DNA of 64,000 nucleotides from Cornus controversa (taxonomy: Eukaryota > Streptophyta > Magnoliopsida > Cornales > Cornaceae): the NCBI GenBank assembly GCA_026545225.1, contig CM048852.1, positions 16,720,146 through 16,784,145 on the forward strand, given 5' to 3'. Position numbers and translations under genes: made by a program. The notes under the pieces are model-generated. The model was not told where the DNA came from and ran no database searches. It worked only from the letters and a program-made list of their open reading frames with translations. This document shows, one piece after another, positions 24,380 through 35,921 of the stretch (its first letter is position 1; each line of letters starts with the position of its first letter).

Positions 24380-25622
24380 GTCTACAAAAAAAAATATATA
24401 TAAACAATATGTTCACATAATTGCTTTGTCTTTTTATTTTCATTTACCTTTAGTTCCCCAAAATGCTCGTGGTATACATTTGGTGATCCAAGCCGGTTTT
24501 ACTACTCACATAGCGGCCTGCTCGTAATTGACTTTTGTATCTATCGAGAACTGCTTTTCCGGTAATTTCGTTCCTTTATCTCTTCTTCAAATCCTATGCT
24601 TACAATTGTTCAATATTTTGTTTATTGTCGTTGTAATGCATTTTTGTGCATTTTTGCCATGACATCTTGCTTCTTAAGGGAAGATCATCCCAATAAATGT
24701 TTGAGATAAATGCAGCAGGTAGTTAGGAGCTTTTGATATTGTAAATACCCGCACTTTTGTAAACTATGTATTAGGTTAGAATGGTCCACATTTTTGTTCA
24801 ATTGTAAATATGGTATAGTTCTTATCCTAAATTTGTCCTTAACAGCACAGACTAGCACACATGCATTTTAAGTTGTGGGGTATATGTCTAATGGAGAATC
24901 TTGTAAATTTCTACTTTTATTTGAACTTAGAGAATGAGTTTTCCGGTTGTTTGCATTTCCAAAAAAAAAAAAAAGAGAAAAATCTTTGCAATAAACCTTC
25001 TCACTCAATAAACTGGATCTCTATGCTACATTAAGCAAGGAGTATTCGAGTATAAGTGTGTAAGGTTGAGCAATAATGAAGCGGGTGACTTGTTTAAGCT
25101 CATCACCTTGGAAGCTTAGTTATTAAGTCTTAAGGGTGCCTTTTCAGCTAATGCCCTAAAACCATTCAGTTTGGGAGTCATTGACCCAATGCCGCTACAT
25201 GGGCTTACAAGAAAGCAAAAAGAGCTTAAGTATTGCACAGTCATCCGTGCACAAACATTCATGCATGCTTCGCGGTAATGAACAACAGTGTCGAGCATTT
25301 TCAATAAGTTTTTCTTTTAAAATCAAATGTGTTCTTTGTATCCTCCAAATATGACAATAAGCCACACATTAGAATGCATGTTCACTTTTTAAAGAGGATT
25401 TTAGGGTTGGCTTTGATATTTTTGTTCAAACTAACCATTATGTGGGAACTGCCATCTAGCTCTAGTTTACGAAGGTTCATTTTTCTTAATGTCCACATAG
25501 CTCCATTATACTTGTTGCATTTGTCAGCTATGAGATGAATGGATAATCATCCTTTATCCAGTTGATGACTGAGCAAATGATCCATTTTTGCATAAGTTAG
25601 TTTCATTTTATTTTAATGTTGC

Positions 25623-25642
25623 ATTGCTAAGGGACTAGCAAT
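25623..25642 (+). promoter_or_regulatory. Conserved hairpin before A1 polypurine tract
   Basis: ATTGCTAAGGGACTAGCAAT forms a 7-bp stem with a 6-base loop. The identical 20-mer precedes the polypurine tract in B, D, D' and E. Confidence 0.7.
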
Positions 25643-25646
25643 ATGT

Positions 25647-25659
25647 AAGTTTGGGGGTG
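25647..25659 (+). other. Polypurine tract of A1
   Basis: AAGTTTGGGGGTG lies directly before the 3' LTR and is the expected plus-strand primer site. Confidence 0.8.
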
Positions 25660-27039
25660 TGATAAGTGTTCAATGTTGCGCATTTAAACCTTCTTAATTG
25701 CATATGTTGGTTCCATATTTATGTTTACCTAGGTATTTTGATGCTATTTTTTTGTTTTTGTTGAATTTTAGGTTTTGTCCCAAAAAAGTCGATGTTTCCG
25801 ACCAAATGCCGTGGAAGTGAAAGAATCAAGAAATTGGAGAAGGCATTTCGCACAATCGAAATGCTGATTTCACACAATTGAAATCTCGATTGTCTGAAAT
25901 AGCCATTTCGCATGATCGAACTCTCGATTCTACGAAACCTCAATTTTGCAATATCGAGATTCTACAAACTATAAGTTGGCCACTTGCCCACTTATCTTGC
26001 CACTTGCCTCCAAGGATGACCTTTCCATGTCCTTTTAGAGGATTTTCTGACTTCAAAGAGACATATGAAGGGAACATATATATATTAGGTGGATTTTATA
26101 GATATATAGGCATTGTGGGACCCAAGGACACTTGGTGATAGACATATATGCATGTTTTGAGCAAAAAAAAAGATACCAACTTTTGGGAAGGAGAAGAGGA
26201 TCTGAACCAGACCCTTTGGAGCTTCATATGTCCATGGAGGATTACAAGTCTCCTATGTTCAACTAACTTTCCATCTAGGATGTGGGTGAAACCCCTAGCC
26301 ATGTAACTTGTTCATTTTGTAGCAACTTTGAGATTTATATTTATATGTTGATTACTTAGCCTAGTGTTTTGTATAACATTGGTGAACTTCTTTAATATAT
26401 TCATTTGATGCCATTTCTCCTCTTGTCTTAGAGTAGAAATATTTCATTTTGAATGCTCAACATTTAAGACTTGCACAAAAAGTGTAAATGATGGCTTTGT
26501 AATGGTTTTCAATGAAATGTGATGTTTCTTGCTTATATAGCCCATGCCAAAATAGGGTAGTTTAGATGCACTTAGGTACATTTAGAAAGTAAGATAAGTA
26601 GATTGGTTGAAGGACTATGCTTGTTGAAGATGGGCTATGTATAGTTGGAAATCATGTTTATCTTTTGATATGTCATTGTAGGTCACAAGCCTAATGACAT
26701 TGTGTTGCATGTAATTCTAGAAATTCCCATTTGCTACATACTTGGACATGTTAAATGATTAAAGGTGGAAACCACCCCTACCTCTCTCAACTTTACAAAC
26801 TCTTTATTTTTAATGCTTTTACATTTTACGAAATAGTTTTAAATCAAAACCAAAAATTCTGTTTTAGGATTAAATTGGAAGTACTCTCTCAACATTGCAA
26901 TTCACCCACGTAGTCCTTGTAGGATCGATACCCTCTATATAAAACCGTATCTATAAAGATTCATTCTCTTGTGAGTGGTTTAAATTATATTTTGATAGGC
27001 AAAAGTAAGCTAAAAAGAAAAACAATTTTGGCCACATCA
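25660..27039 (+). repeat. 3' LTR of A1
   Basis: The 1,380-bp LTR runs from TGATAAGTGTTC to GGCCACATCA and is followed by the target duplication TCTCC. It includes the family A array at 25846-25960. It visibly differs from the 5' LTR at scattered positions, so the insertion is not recent. Confidence 0.92.
25846..25960. repeat. Family A palindrome array in 3' LTR
   Basis: About six degenerate TCGCACAATCGA or TCGATTGTGCGA cores, more decayed than in the 5' LTR. Confidence 0.8.
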
Positions 27040-27092
27040 TCTCCCACGAAAGGGGAAGTAGTTTAGTTGTTTTATTGTATTTTTAGTTTTGT

Positions 27093-27129
27093 ATTGCTAA
27101 GGGACTAGCAATATGTAAGTTTGGGGGTG
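27093..27129 (+). promoter_or_regulatory. Hairpin and polypurine tract of D
   Basis: ATTGCTAAGGGACTAGCAAT (27093-27112), then AAGTTTGGGGGTG (27117-27129) directly before the 3' LTR fragment of D. Confidence 0.75.
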
Positions 27130-27371
27130 TGACAAGTAATGAATGTTGCACATTCAATGCCCCTAAAATTATATGAATTAGTGTCTAAGTAATATTTATT
27201 TAATATTTTCATTAATAATTTTAATCTTTTCATGATTTCAGGTGATTAAGGGTAATTCTGATTAATAATGGTGCAATCGAGCTAATGATGGTGTTATTTT
27301 AGCAGGAAGTTGAAGTTTGACCCATGAGATAGGTTTATATTGAAGATCTAAACTAAATGGACTGAAGAAAT
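27130..27371 (+). repeat. 3' LTR fragment of element D
   Basis: It starts TGACAAGTAATGAATG and matches the first part of the 5' LTR at 9614. It stops at about 27371, where sequence switches to the inverted copy D'. Confidence 0.85.
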
Positions 27372-28731
27372 AGGCCCGTACTCCTTTCCACCTGTAGCCC
27401 GATTGTGCCATTATTAATCAGAATTACCCTTAATCACCTGAAATCATGAAAAGATTAAAATCATTAATAAAAACATTAAATAAATATTACTAAGACACTA
27501 ATTCTTATAATTTTAGGGGCATTGAATGTGCAACATTCACTGCTTATCACATCCCCAAACTTACATATTGCTAGTCCCTTAGCAATATAGAACTAAAAAT
27601 AAAATAAAATAACTAAACTATTTCACCTTTCGTGGGAGATCCGATTTCACTTAGCATATGAAACAAGCCTTTTAAACTCCTAGGTTACCCGTAGTGGACG
27701 AGTTAAGTCTTGTAACGTTTCCAGAGATGTTACCAACAAACATGCAAAAATTTATGTTTCAAACGTTAATCAAGACGAAGACAACAAACTGCAGTTAAAA
27801 GACTCGCTTTCAATAATACTTTCAAATCCCTAAATCTCATAATTCAAAACAATGGTTCTCACACAAAATTTACATCAACACAACTCAAGAAATCAACTCT
27901 AGCCCCCTCGTGTAAAGTGAACTAGCATTCATCAATGTGGTTTAACCCGGCCCTGAGTGAGCAATTACAAATCCCTTCAATTCATTGGATCCCCTTATTG
28001 AATTTATCACTCAAAACATAAAGACATGCAAATTTTTTATTTATGGTTGTGTAATGCCCTAGGTTTATTAGGCTTTCGAATTGATCCATGTAGCAAGCTT
28101 TCAGCCAGTGACTCCCAAATCAAATGGCTTTAAGGCACTATATTTGAAGATACCCCAACGGACCTAATGACTTGAACCAAAATGGCTACAAACCACAGAC
28201 TAACCACTTACGCAATGCCTAGGTTTATTAGGCTTTCGAATTGATCCATGTAGCAAGCTTTCAGTCAAGGACTCCCAAACCAAATGGCTTTAGGACACTA
28301 GCTTTCAAGATACCTCGACGGACCTAATGACTTGAACCAAAACGGCCACAAACCATATGTTATTTATGTAATTTTTTTTTTTATAAGTGTAGCATGCTTA
28401 AAAAGTTTTTTCTCAAGGGATACCAACTTATATTCAGCACACATAACTGATAACTCAAAGCGATGTACATACCCCACCAACTCTGCTAGTGTGCATGTGA
28501 ATTGTGAAAAGAACTAGAGTCAACCACTCCAAGTCATGTCAATGCAAATAATGACTTAAACCACTGCATTCAAATCACAATTTCTAGAAATTTTATGCAT
28601 ACTCTACAATTGCAAGTCAAGAACCTACATAAAGTATTAAACTCTTGATTAATGTTAAAACATCTAAAATAAAACAAAACAACCTAAATAAAAATAAAAA
28701 TAAAAACAAACAAAAGTGTTCTTCCTTAATA
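27372..28731 (-). mobile_element. Inverted partial copy D' of element D
   Basis: On the minus strand it reads from interior sequence equivalent to 12685, through the duplicated 160-bp unit, the uninterrupted A1 target site (complement of 27628-27642), hairpin, polypurine tract and LTR start (27549 leftwards). Both outer ends are truncated: the interior at 28731 and the LTR at 27372. It contains no coding sequence. Confidence 0.88.
27567..27586 (-). promoter_or_regulatory. Conserved hairpin of D'
   Basis: The same 20-base hairpin as in A1, B, D and E, in minus orientation, next to a polypurine tract with one change (GGGGATG). Confidence 0.7.
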
Positions 28732-29438
28732 CTATAGTGATATCTACTGGCCTATCAACGCTGATAACCCCAACTATCTGACTAATTTCTAGTCCTAATG
28801 CCCATCTTGCCACAAGACTAATGGACTACATGTATTAACTCTCTAAATGTCTATGTTGGCTAACTTATCCGACTCTATATCATTTCAAACCATCTCGACA
28901 TGGAAAATTCAAAGCATCCCAAACCTCTTTCACTAGTCCTAGGTTCACACGACTTGGGTCTAGTATAACCTGCACATCCCTAAACCTTCTGAATCAACCT
29001 ATATTCAAATATCTGCTTGGCTCATCAAATCCTCAAAACTAGGATACTGATAATCAGGTATGAATGTACATTAAAACATTCCTAAATACAAAGTAGGTTA
29101 CATTTGCTATGTTTAAACAAATATCATACCATTCATAACGTATAAGATTTATCATACTCTATTAATCTTGTAACACAACTCACAACACGCAATTTAATAT
29201 ACTTTTATAAATTAGTGCTAAAATTCACAAATTAGAATTCACTGATATACCTTAATTACTGTGGACGAATCCTCCGATACCCAAATTTCTGTCCTGAACC
29301 ACTAGGACCACTCCCCTTGCTTGCTCACAAAACTTGAGTGGACTGCACTGGTGGGGGTGGTGACATTGCAGTAGAACTAAGCCAACTCATCAAAAATTGA
29401 TTGGTATAGTTGTGAGACTATGTCCCTCCCTACACACC
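28732..29438 (-). other. Chromovirus interior downstream of gag
   Basis: The minus-strand sequence after gag has no convincing protease or RT motif. Open frames are short. It ends abruptly at the D' boundary. Confidence 0.45.
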
Positions 29439-30664
29439 CTATCTCCAAGGATAATTTGACTTCTTATAACTAGTCTGATGACAGTGATAACAAATCTGCT
29501 TAATTGTTGGGGTTAAATGCATGTTGGGACACTCAGACTTGTTGTGACCCAGCTTCTGACAGTGGTGACACACCGCCTTATACTTACCCATTCCCTTTGA
29601 TACATAGGTCATGGGTACAACATGTATCATCTGTAGTCCTGTTGGTCCTACTGATTGTGGACTCAATTTGCTAGTCAGATTTCCACCCAATTGAGCACAA
29701 TCTCTCCTCATGTGCCCTTGCAAACCACACACCAAACAAGTCCCATGACTTACAAGGCAGTCTGCCTTAAGATGCCCTAATTGAATGCACCAGAAACACT
29801 TCCTTCCTTCCTGGCTAGATCCCAGTGGTATTGGGGTTGTAGGCACAGAATGCATCATCTACTGCCCGGCTGACCCTACTGATTGTGAAGTACCATTTTT
29901 TTGCTTCTTCTTTGGCTGGCCCTCAGAAGAGACACTCCCTACTTTATCCTGTCCTTCGGACTCATTTCTTCCCAACTTACACTTAGTCTCCGCTTCTATC
30001 ATTAGTACCTTATTTACTACTTCACTATAGACCCTTAGGTCTAAGTCTCCAAAAATTGGCCTAATAGAAGGATGAAGGCCATTCACAAACCTCCGAGTCC
30101 TCTCCACTTCGTCTCTCACCACTTCAGGAACAAAGGGTGAAAGAGAGTTAAATTTGTTCTCATATTCTGAGACCGTCATACCCTCATGCTTTAACTCATC
30201 AAACTCCTTCCTCAATCTCATTCGCCGTGACTTGGGAAAATTTTCTCAAGAAAAAGGATCTTAAATTCTCCCCAACCCATATCATCAACATCATGAAGCC
30301 CAGTGATCATCTCCCACTATATCTCGACATCCCTCGAGAACACATAAGCGGCTAGCATCACCCTCATCCCGTCATCGGGCACTACTATTTCCCTAAGATG
30401 CTTCTTAATTTGCCCAATCCAGTTATCAGCCACCAATGGATCTGAGCCACCCTTAAAAGTTGGTGGCTCCAAGCTTTTAAACCACATGATGTATTTAAAT
30501 CTCCTTTTTGACTCAATGACTTTTGATCGTGCCACCGGTCTTTGTACCCCGGTGGTAATCGTCCCCACAAAATCCTTAAGGGCTACGGTCATATTATTGA
30601 CCACACGGTCCCTTTCAAAAATCTCACCCTCATCTACTCCTCTATGTTGTTCATGAGACATCAT
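29439..30664 (-). pseudogene. Chromovirus gag with four zinc-knuckle motifs
   Basis: The minus strand starts at ATG (30662-30664, MMSHEQHRG). The capsid-type domain includes SLEPPTFKGGSDPLVADNWI, MRLRKEFDELKHEGMTVSEY and RFVNGLHPSIRPIFGDLDL. The C-terminal half holds knuckles CFWC..GHLKADC, CLVC..GHMRRDC and CHHC..GHNKSEC, plus a degraded fourth (CYHCHQTSYKKSNYP). One frameshift lies between 30317 and 30221, and one TAG separates the halves (complement of 29859-29861). It would form particles and bind genomic RNA. The complete CACTA element starts 17 bp upstream of the start codon. Confidence 0.87.
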
Positions 30665-30681
30665 GCTATATTATCAAGATA

Positions 30682-30960
30682 CACTACAAGAAAAATGATC
30701 TTTAATGACACATTATTTATGGGGTGCCCATGAATCGGGTCGTGAAAAATGTCTTTTACGGCATTCTTCTGGGGAAATGTCGTTAATGTTGATTTAACAA
30801 CAAGCTTTTATGGGGTTTGTCCCTAAATATCATAAATAGTCATATTTACGGAAAGTAATTTGCCTCCATTAATAGTTTGTCCACTTTAATAGCCCGCTTA
30901 ACTTATTGTTAATAACTAAATCTTTAACGGGGTTTCTTGCTCCTCGTTACTATGTAATAA
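30682..30960. repeat. CACTA element 2 left terminal and subterminal region
   Basis: A terminal repeat of 14 bases is followed by clustered short repeats around TTTACGG and TTTATGGGGTT. Confidence 0.8.
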
Positions 30961-33368
30961 TATTTCAATTTATTTTTCAATTATACGCGCCTTGCCCAAA
31001 AATAACTTGGGCTTTTCAATCTAATTTCATTTCAACTCTCTCACTCTCACTCCTACGGCCCCACTATTCCCATCTCTTTTCGGTCTCTCACCCAAACCCT
31101 ATTTCTCCTTCTCTCTCTCTCCAATCACTCCATTTGCATAGTCTCCCATCTCCCTCTGGTCCCTTCCCATCACAGCATAGTAGTTGAAGCCCTAGTTCGA
31201 ATGGTTTTCTGACAATAAAGTTCCCAAGAGGTTCTCTTGCAGTTAGTTTGAAACCGAAAACCTACGGTGGAACTATGATCGAAGCAAATAAAGTTGCATT
31301 GAACTCCATTCAAGCTTGATCGATCGAAGAAAATCAGGTATTTTATGTTTAATCAATTTAATTTTCATTTTTTTTTCTAAATCTTGGCTAATTTCCTTGA
31401 AAAGAAATTGATGTATGTTTTTTTCCTCGTAATCTAGGGTTTATTTTTGGTAGATGAAGCAAAAATTTAAATTTTTCCTCCATAACCACTATAGTATAGT
31501 AGGTATCATATATTTGTTCAATTTTTTATATTTTTCACAAATATTGTTCCAATCCTCCGAAAAATATCTTGACATCGTGTGTATATTTTTTAAAATTTTC
31601 TTCAAAGTTAGATTTAAGGTTGCTACACAAAATCCTTTTGGTGAGTGTCTATGTGCATGCATAGTGTTTGAGAAATATCTAGATGGTAATTTGTGTATTT
31701 CTTTAATTTTTCATGAAGTTTCTTTATTGCTTATAGTCTTAATTGTGCAATGAAATTTGATCTACAAAGAGGAGTATTAGGTTTGATTGGTGAATTTAAT
31801 TGGATTCTTTCCCCTTTTTTTCTCATTATGTACAAACAAGTGAAAATTGAAGCCCCAAGTCTAAGGACCCTCCACCGAAAAAGACCTCTTAAAATCAAAA
31901 TTCAAGACATCATCCTTATAAATCAAACTAAAAAAGTAATCTGGCTAAACTACATGAAGAAATATCAATGTGGGTTCCAAGTGATATTATCTCATTGATG
32001 CTTGTGGGTTTTTATTTTTCTCTTTTATTTTATTTCTTTCTGCTATTTTACTGTTGTTGTTGTTGTTTAGTTCTTAATTTTTTCACAAAAAATATTAAAC
32101 ATTATATTAATAATATTTACTTTCTATAACACTACTCTTTTCTTTTATTTCTTTTACCTTTAGCTATATATGATTCTCAAGAAGAATAGTGCCATAAAAG
32201 AAAAACTAAGAATCTAATAGAAGGCTCATATTGGACTTGGGAGTCTAGTCTTTGATTTCAACATGTTTATAGCACTTCATGGGAGTTAATGGAGCTCTAA
32301 ATGACATAAAAATTTGACCATTATAAATCATTCCAATGGTTATCAGAGAGCTTCTTGAGCTTTTGTTTGGCTACGAAGTTCACAAATTAGGCTATCTTGT
32401 GATTGACTAAGTGGTATATTTATCATCCTAACAAAGTCAATTATTTAGAAGATAGTAAATTAAGAAGTCAATGTCAATGGATCACAATTGATAAGGAACG
32501 ATCCATCTGCACAGTTTTTCAGGATAAAAGAATGGCAAAATAATTAAGGTTTTTGTTAGAATTCCAAAATAAAATATTTATAGCACTTTCCAATAATTTT
32601 TGTAGCCACCGAACCTGATAATTAGCATTCCAATTTTTGCAATGTAGTTTTCACAATTTACTCAAACTTATTGACTTAAATATCTTTGTACTCTATTGTG
32701 GTTGTCCATGATCAATTGTCAAGCAAGCTATCAAAGGACTAAACAAGTGAACTTCAAGATGTTCATCTTTAATTGTATAATCAACATGAACCTAGTTCTC
32801 ACTCCAATTTTGCAAAGTGTCATCCCCACTACTTGGGTATGCATTCTGTTTTATTTGAAATATTGTTCTAACCATTATCTATGTTATTCTCATTGGCAGG
32901 TTTATGGATTAATGTACTTTTGTTCAATGATAGCTCAATCTATTTTAATTCCACTCGAAAAGTGTGAGTATTTAATTCTCGATAGTGCACTATTTTATCT
33001 TCAATCTAATACTTCTTCCTTATTGTTGTTGTTGTGGTCATTATTTATGTTAGTATGAATTATTCCTTTGTTCATGGTTCATTTTTGTTATTGACAACCA
33101 TTTATTTATTTAATATTTGAGAGGGTAGTGGTTCTATCGTTAAACCTCTATACTTCTTTATTTTCAGATATAGATAAATGTGTAATACTATTAGATTGAA
33201 CTAGATGAAAATAGTACTTAGGCTTTGCCACCAGATATTTCTTTTGTGGTCATTTAACTAAGCAATGTAAAAAGCCACATCAAAAAATATTTGTTTATCT
33301 TTGGCATGCCTCTTGCATATTTAGCTGATGGAACAATAGTCAATGGATGAATGTTCTTAATTATGCAG
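30961..33368 (+). other. CACTA element 2 interior, left part
   Basis: CT-rich leader-like sequence at 31020-31170, with a CCCTAGTT box at 31189, resembles a plant 5' untranslated region. A 120-codon open frame at 32696-33058 spans an acceptor-like CATTGGCAG at about 32900. I cannot assign any of it. It probably derives from the same or other captured genes, mostly intron and leader. Confidence 0.4.
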
Positions 33369-34752
<1,384 letters not shown>

Positions 34753-34860
34753 GTACTCTCTATGCTCCGACCATTTGAAGGAAAATTAGTTCTTGAGCTA
34801 GGAGCTAAGAAAGCTGGGCATGTTCTAGGATTGGACTTCATTGAAAGTGCTATAAAGAAG
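34753..34860 (+). pseudogene. Captured phosphoethanolamine N-methyltransferase exon
   Basis: A 108-bp segment lies between an acceptor (TTATGCACAG) and a GTAATT donor and encodes 36 in-frame residues: [18 protein letters not shown] joined to [18 protein letters not shown]. This matches the first methyltransferase domain of plant phosphoethanolamine N-methyltransferase, which makes phosphocholine. From family knowledge the AdoMet-binding glycine loop normally continues after LELGA with about ten further residues (GIGRF-type). Those are missing here, so the cofactor site is destroyed. It is a phase-0 exon with no stops. Confidence 0.85.
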
Positions 34861-35878
34861 GTAATTTTTGCTCCTTGATGAAGTATGATTAATCATATTG
34901 TGTAAGGTAGAATATAAAGTTCTTTTAGTTCAGAGTTCGTCATAATTTTTTTCTTTTGATGTCCTAACCTGTAGCATGAAACCATCAATAAGCATTATAA
35001 AATGTCAAACTTCCATTGGAAGTTCTATTTGGAAATCTCTTCACCTTCTTTTGTGGTTTTAATTGAAAATATTAAAACTAAAAGAAGCCCTAAAGCACTA
35101 TGGTAATGCCACCATATTTAGTCTATTGTCACTTCAAGCAGTGGATTGACCTTCAATGAAGATCAACTGAGATTGGGCATGTATAAAACTCTCTCTATTT
35201 CTGTATGTACTGAATTAGGCTTGGACTCACATCCTCTCTGATTCATGTCTAATTAACTCCATTCAGAATCTAGGCCTTTAAATTAAAATTTTTCTTACCA
35301 CTTAACCACTATATAGTTTTCACTAATATTAGAACTTAAATTCAGCATGTTTCTCAATTGAACTCATGTCTTCTACCTCTAATTTAATGCAGTGATGTAT
35401 TTTGTAATCTTGAGCTCTATGATGGAGAATACTAAATAAAACTCTTATGATGTATTTAGTGCAATGATGTATTTTGTAAGTCTTAACTTTTTCAAAAGTT
35501 TGTGTAGCCCATTTAGGTGTGAAGGAGGCAGTAAAAAGTATATTTATAATGGAATCAAGACTTGACCAATTCACCAGCAAGTTCCATTGAGCTCTGTAAA
35601 AAAATTCAAGCATAGAACTAACCAATCAAATGTGTGTGTGTGTGTGCCACGGAACCTAATCTAGCTCGCCTAATCAAGGTCAAGGATACTCCAAATATTA
35701 CCTTTAATTGCTTACAATAGAATAATATTATTAGCAAATACTCATCTTCAATTTCAGCTACAAATAGAAACAAAAAGTTTAAAAGATAGAAGCATGTCCT
35801 TCCAGTGTTGGGCTTTCATACATAAAATAAGGAGAAAAAAAATCAAAAGCAAATAATTTCTTCAAAAACTACATATAA

Positions 35879-35921
<43 letters not shown>

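Larger units (their letters stand above)
22506..25622 (+). other. 3' untranslated part of A1, with solo LTR inside
   Basis: Excluding the solo LTR (22962-24379), about 1.7 kb is non-coding and homologous to 56684-58446 of B. It includes CTAATGCCCTAAAACCATTC-type sequence related to the D and E tails. No ORF or RNA gene is recognised. Confidence 0.7.
13773..27039 (+). mobile_element. Athila-type Ty3/gypsy element A1, full length, defective
   Basis: The 13,267-bp element has LTRs of 1,385 and 1,380 bp and is flanked by the 5-bp duplication TCTCC (13768-13772 and 27040-27044). The inverted copy D' preserves the empty site ATCTCCCACGAAAGG near 27628-27642. The order is LTR, tRNA-Asp primer site, gag, protease, RT-RNase H, integrase, palindrome array, leader with intron, accessory ORF, hairpin, polypurine tract, LTR. 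Multiple stops, a mutated RT active site and an internal deletion make it inactive. A solo LTR of family B lies in its 3' untranslated part. Confidence 0.92.
9614..27371 (+). mobile_element. Non-autonomous LTR element D, split by Athila A1
   Basis: The element consists of 9614-13772 plus 27040-27371, with A1 inserted between. It starts TGATAAGCAGTG, has a 1.8-kb 5' LTR, a tRNA-Asp-like primer site at 11426, one small unknown ORF, an untranslated 3' part with the hairpin and polypurine tract of Athila-like elements (27093-27129), and the first 242 bp of a 3' LTR (27130-27371). It has no gag or pol. Its 3' part and LTR resemble element E at the right end of the window, so it is probably a deletion derivative of an E-like Athila element that depends on another element's proteins. 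AATAC (9609-9613) precedes it. The right end is lost at the D/D' junction. Confidence 0.75.
27039..27642. repeat. Large inverted repeat at the D/D' junction
   Basis: The left arm (27041 to about 27285) and right arm (about 27390-27642) are highly similar reverse complements, each carrying the end of the D interior, hairpin, polypurine tract and LTR start. The spacer of about 100 bp is LTR sequence. Before A1 inserted, the palindrome extended further, through 12685-13772 on the left and to 28731 on the right. Confidence 0.9.

Noticed and set aside
9609..28738. TAATACT present at both outer borders of the D/D' block as a target duplication
   Set aside because: The right border (28731) is a truncation inside D interior sequence and not an LTR end, so the match is more likely chance. 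AATAC is kept only as a possible left duplication.
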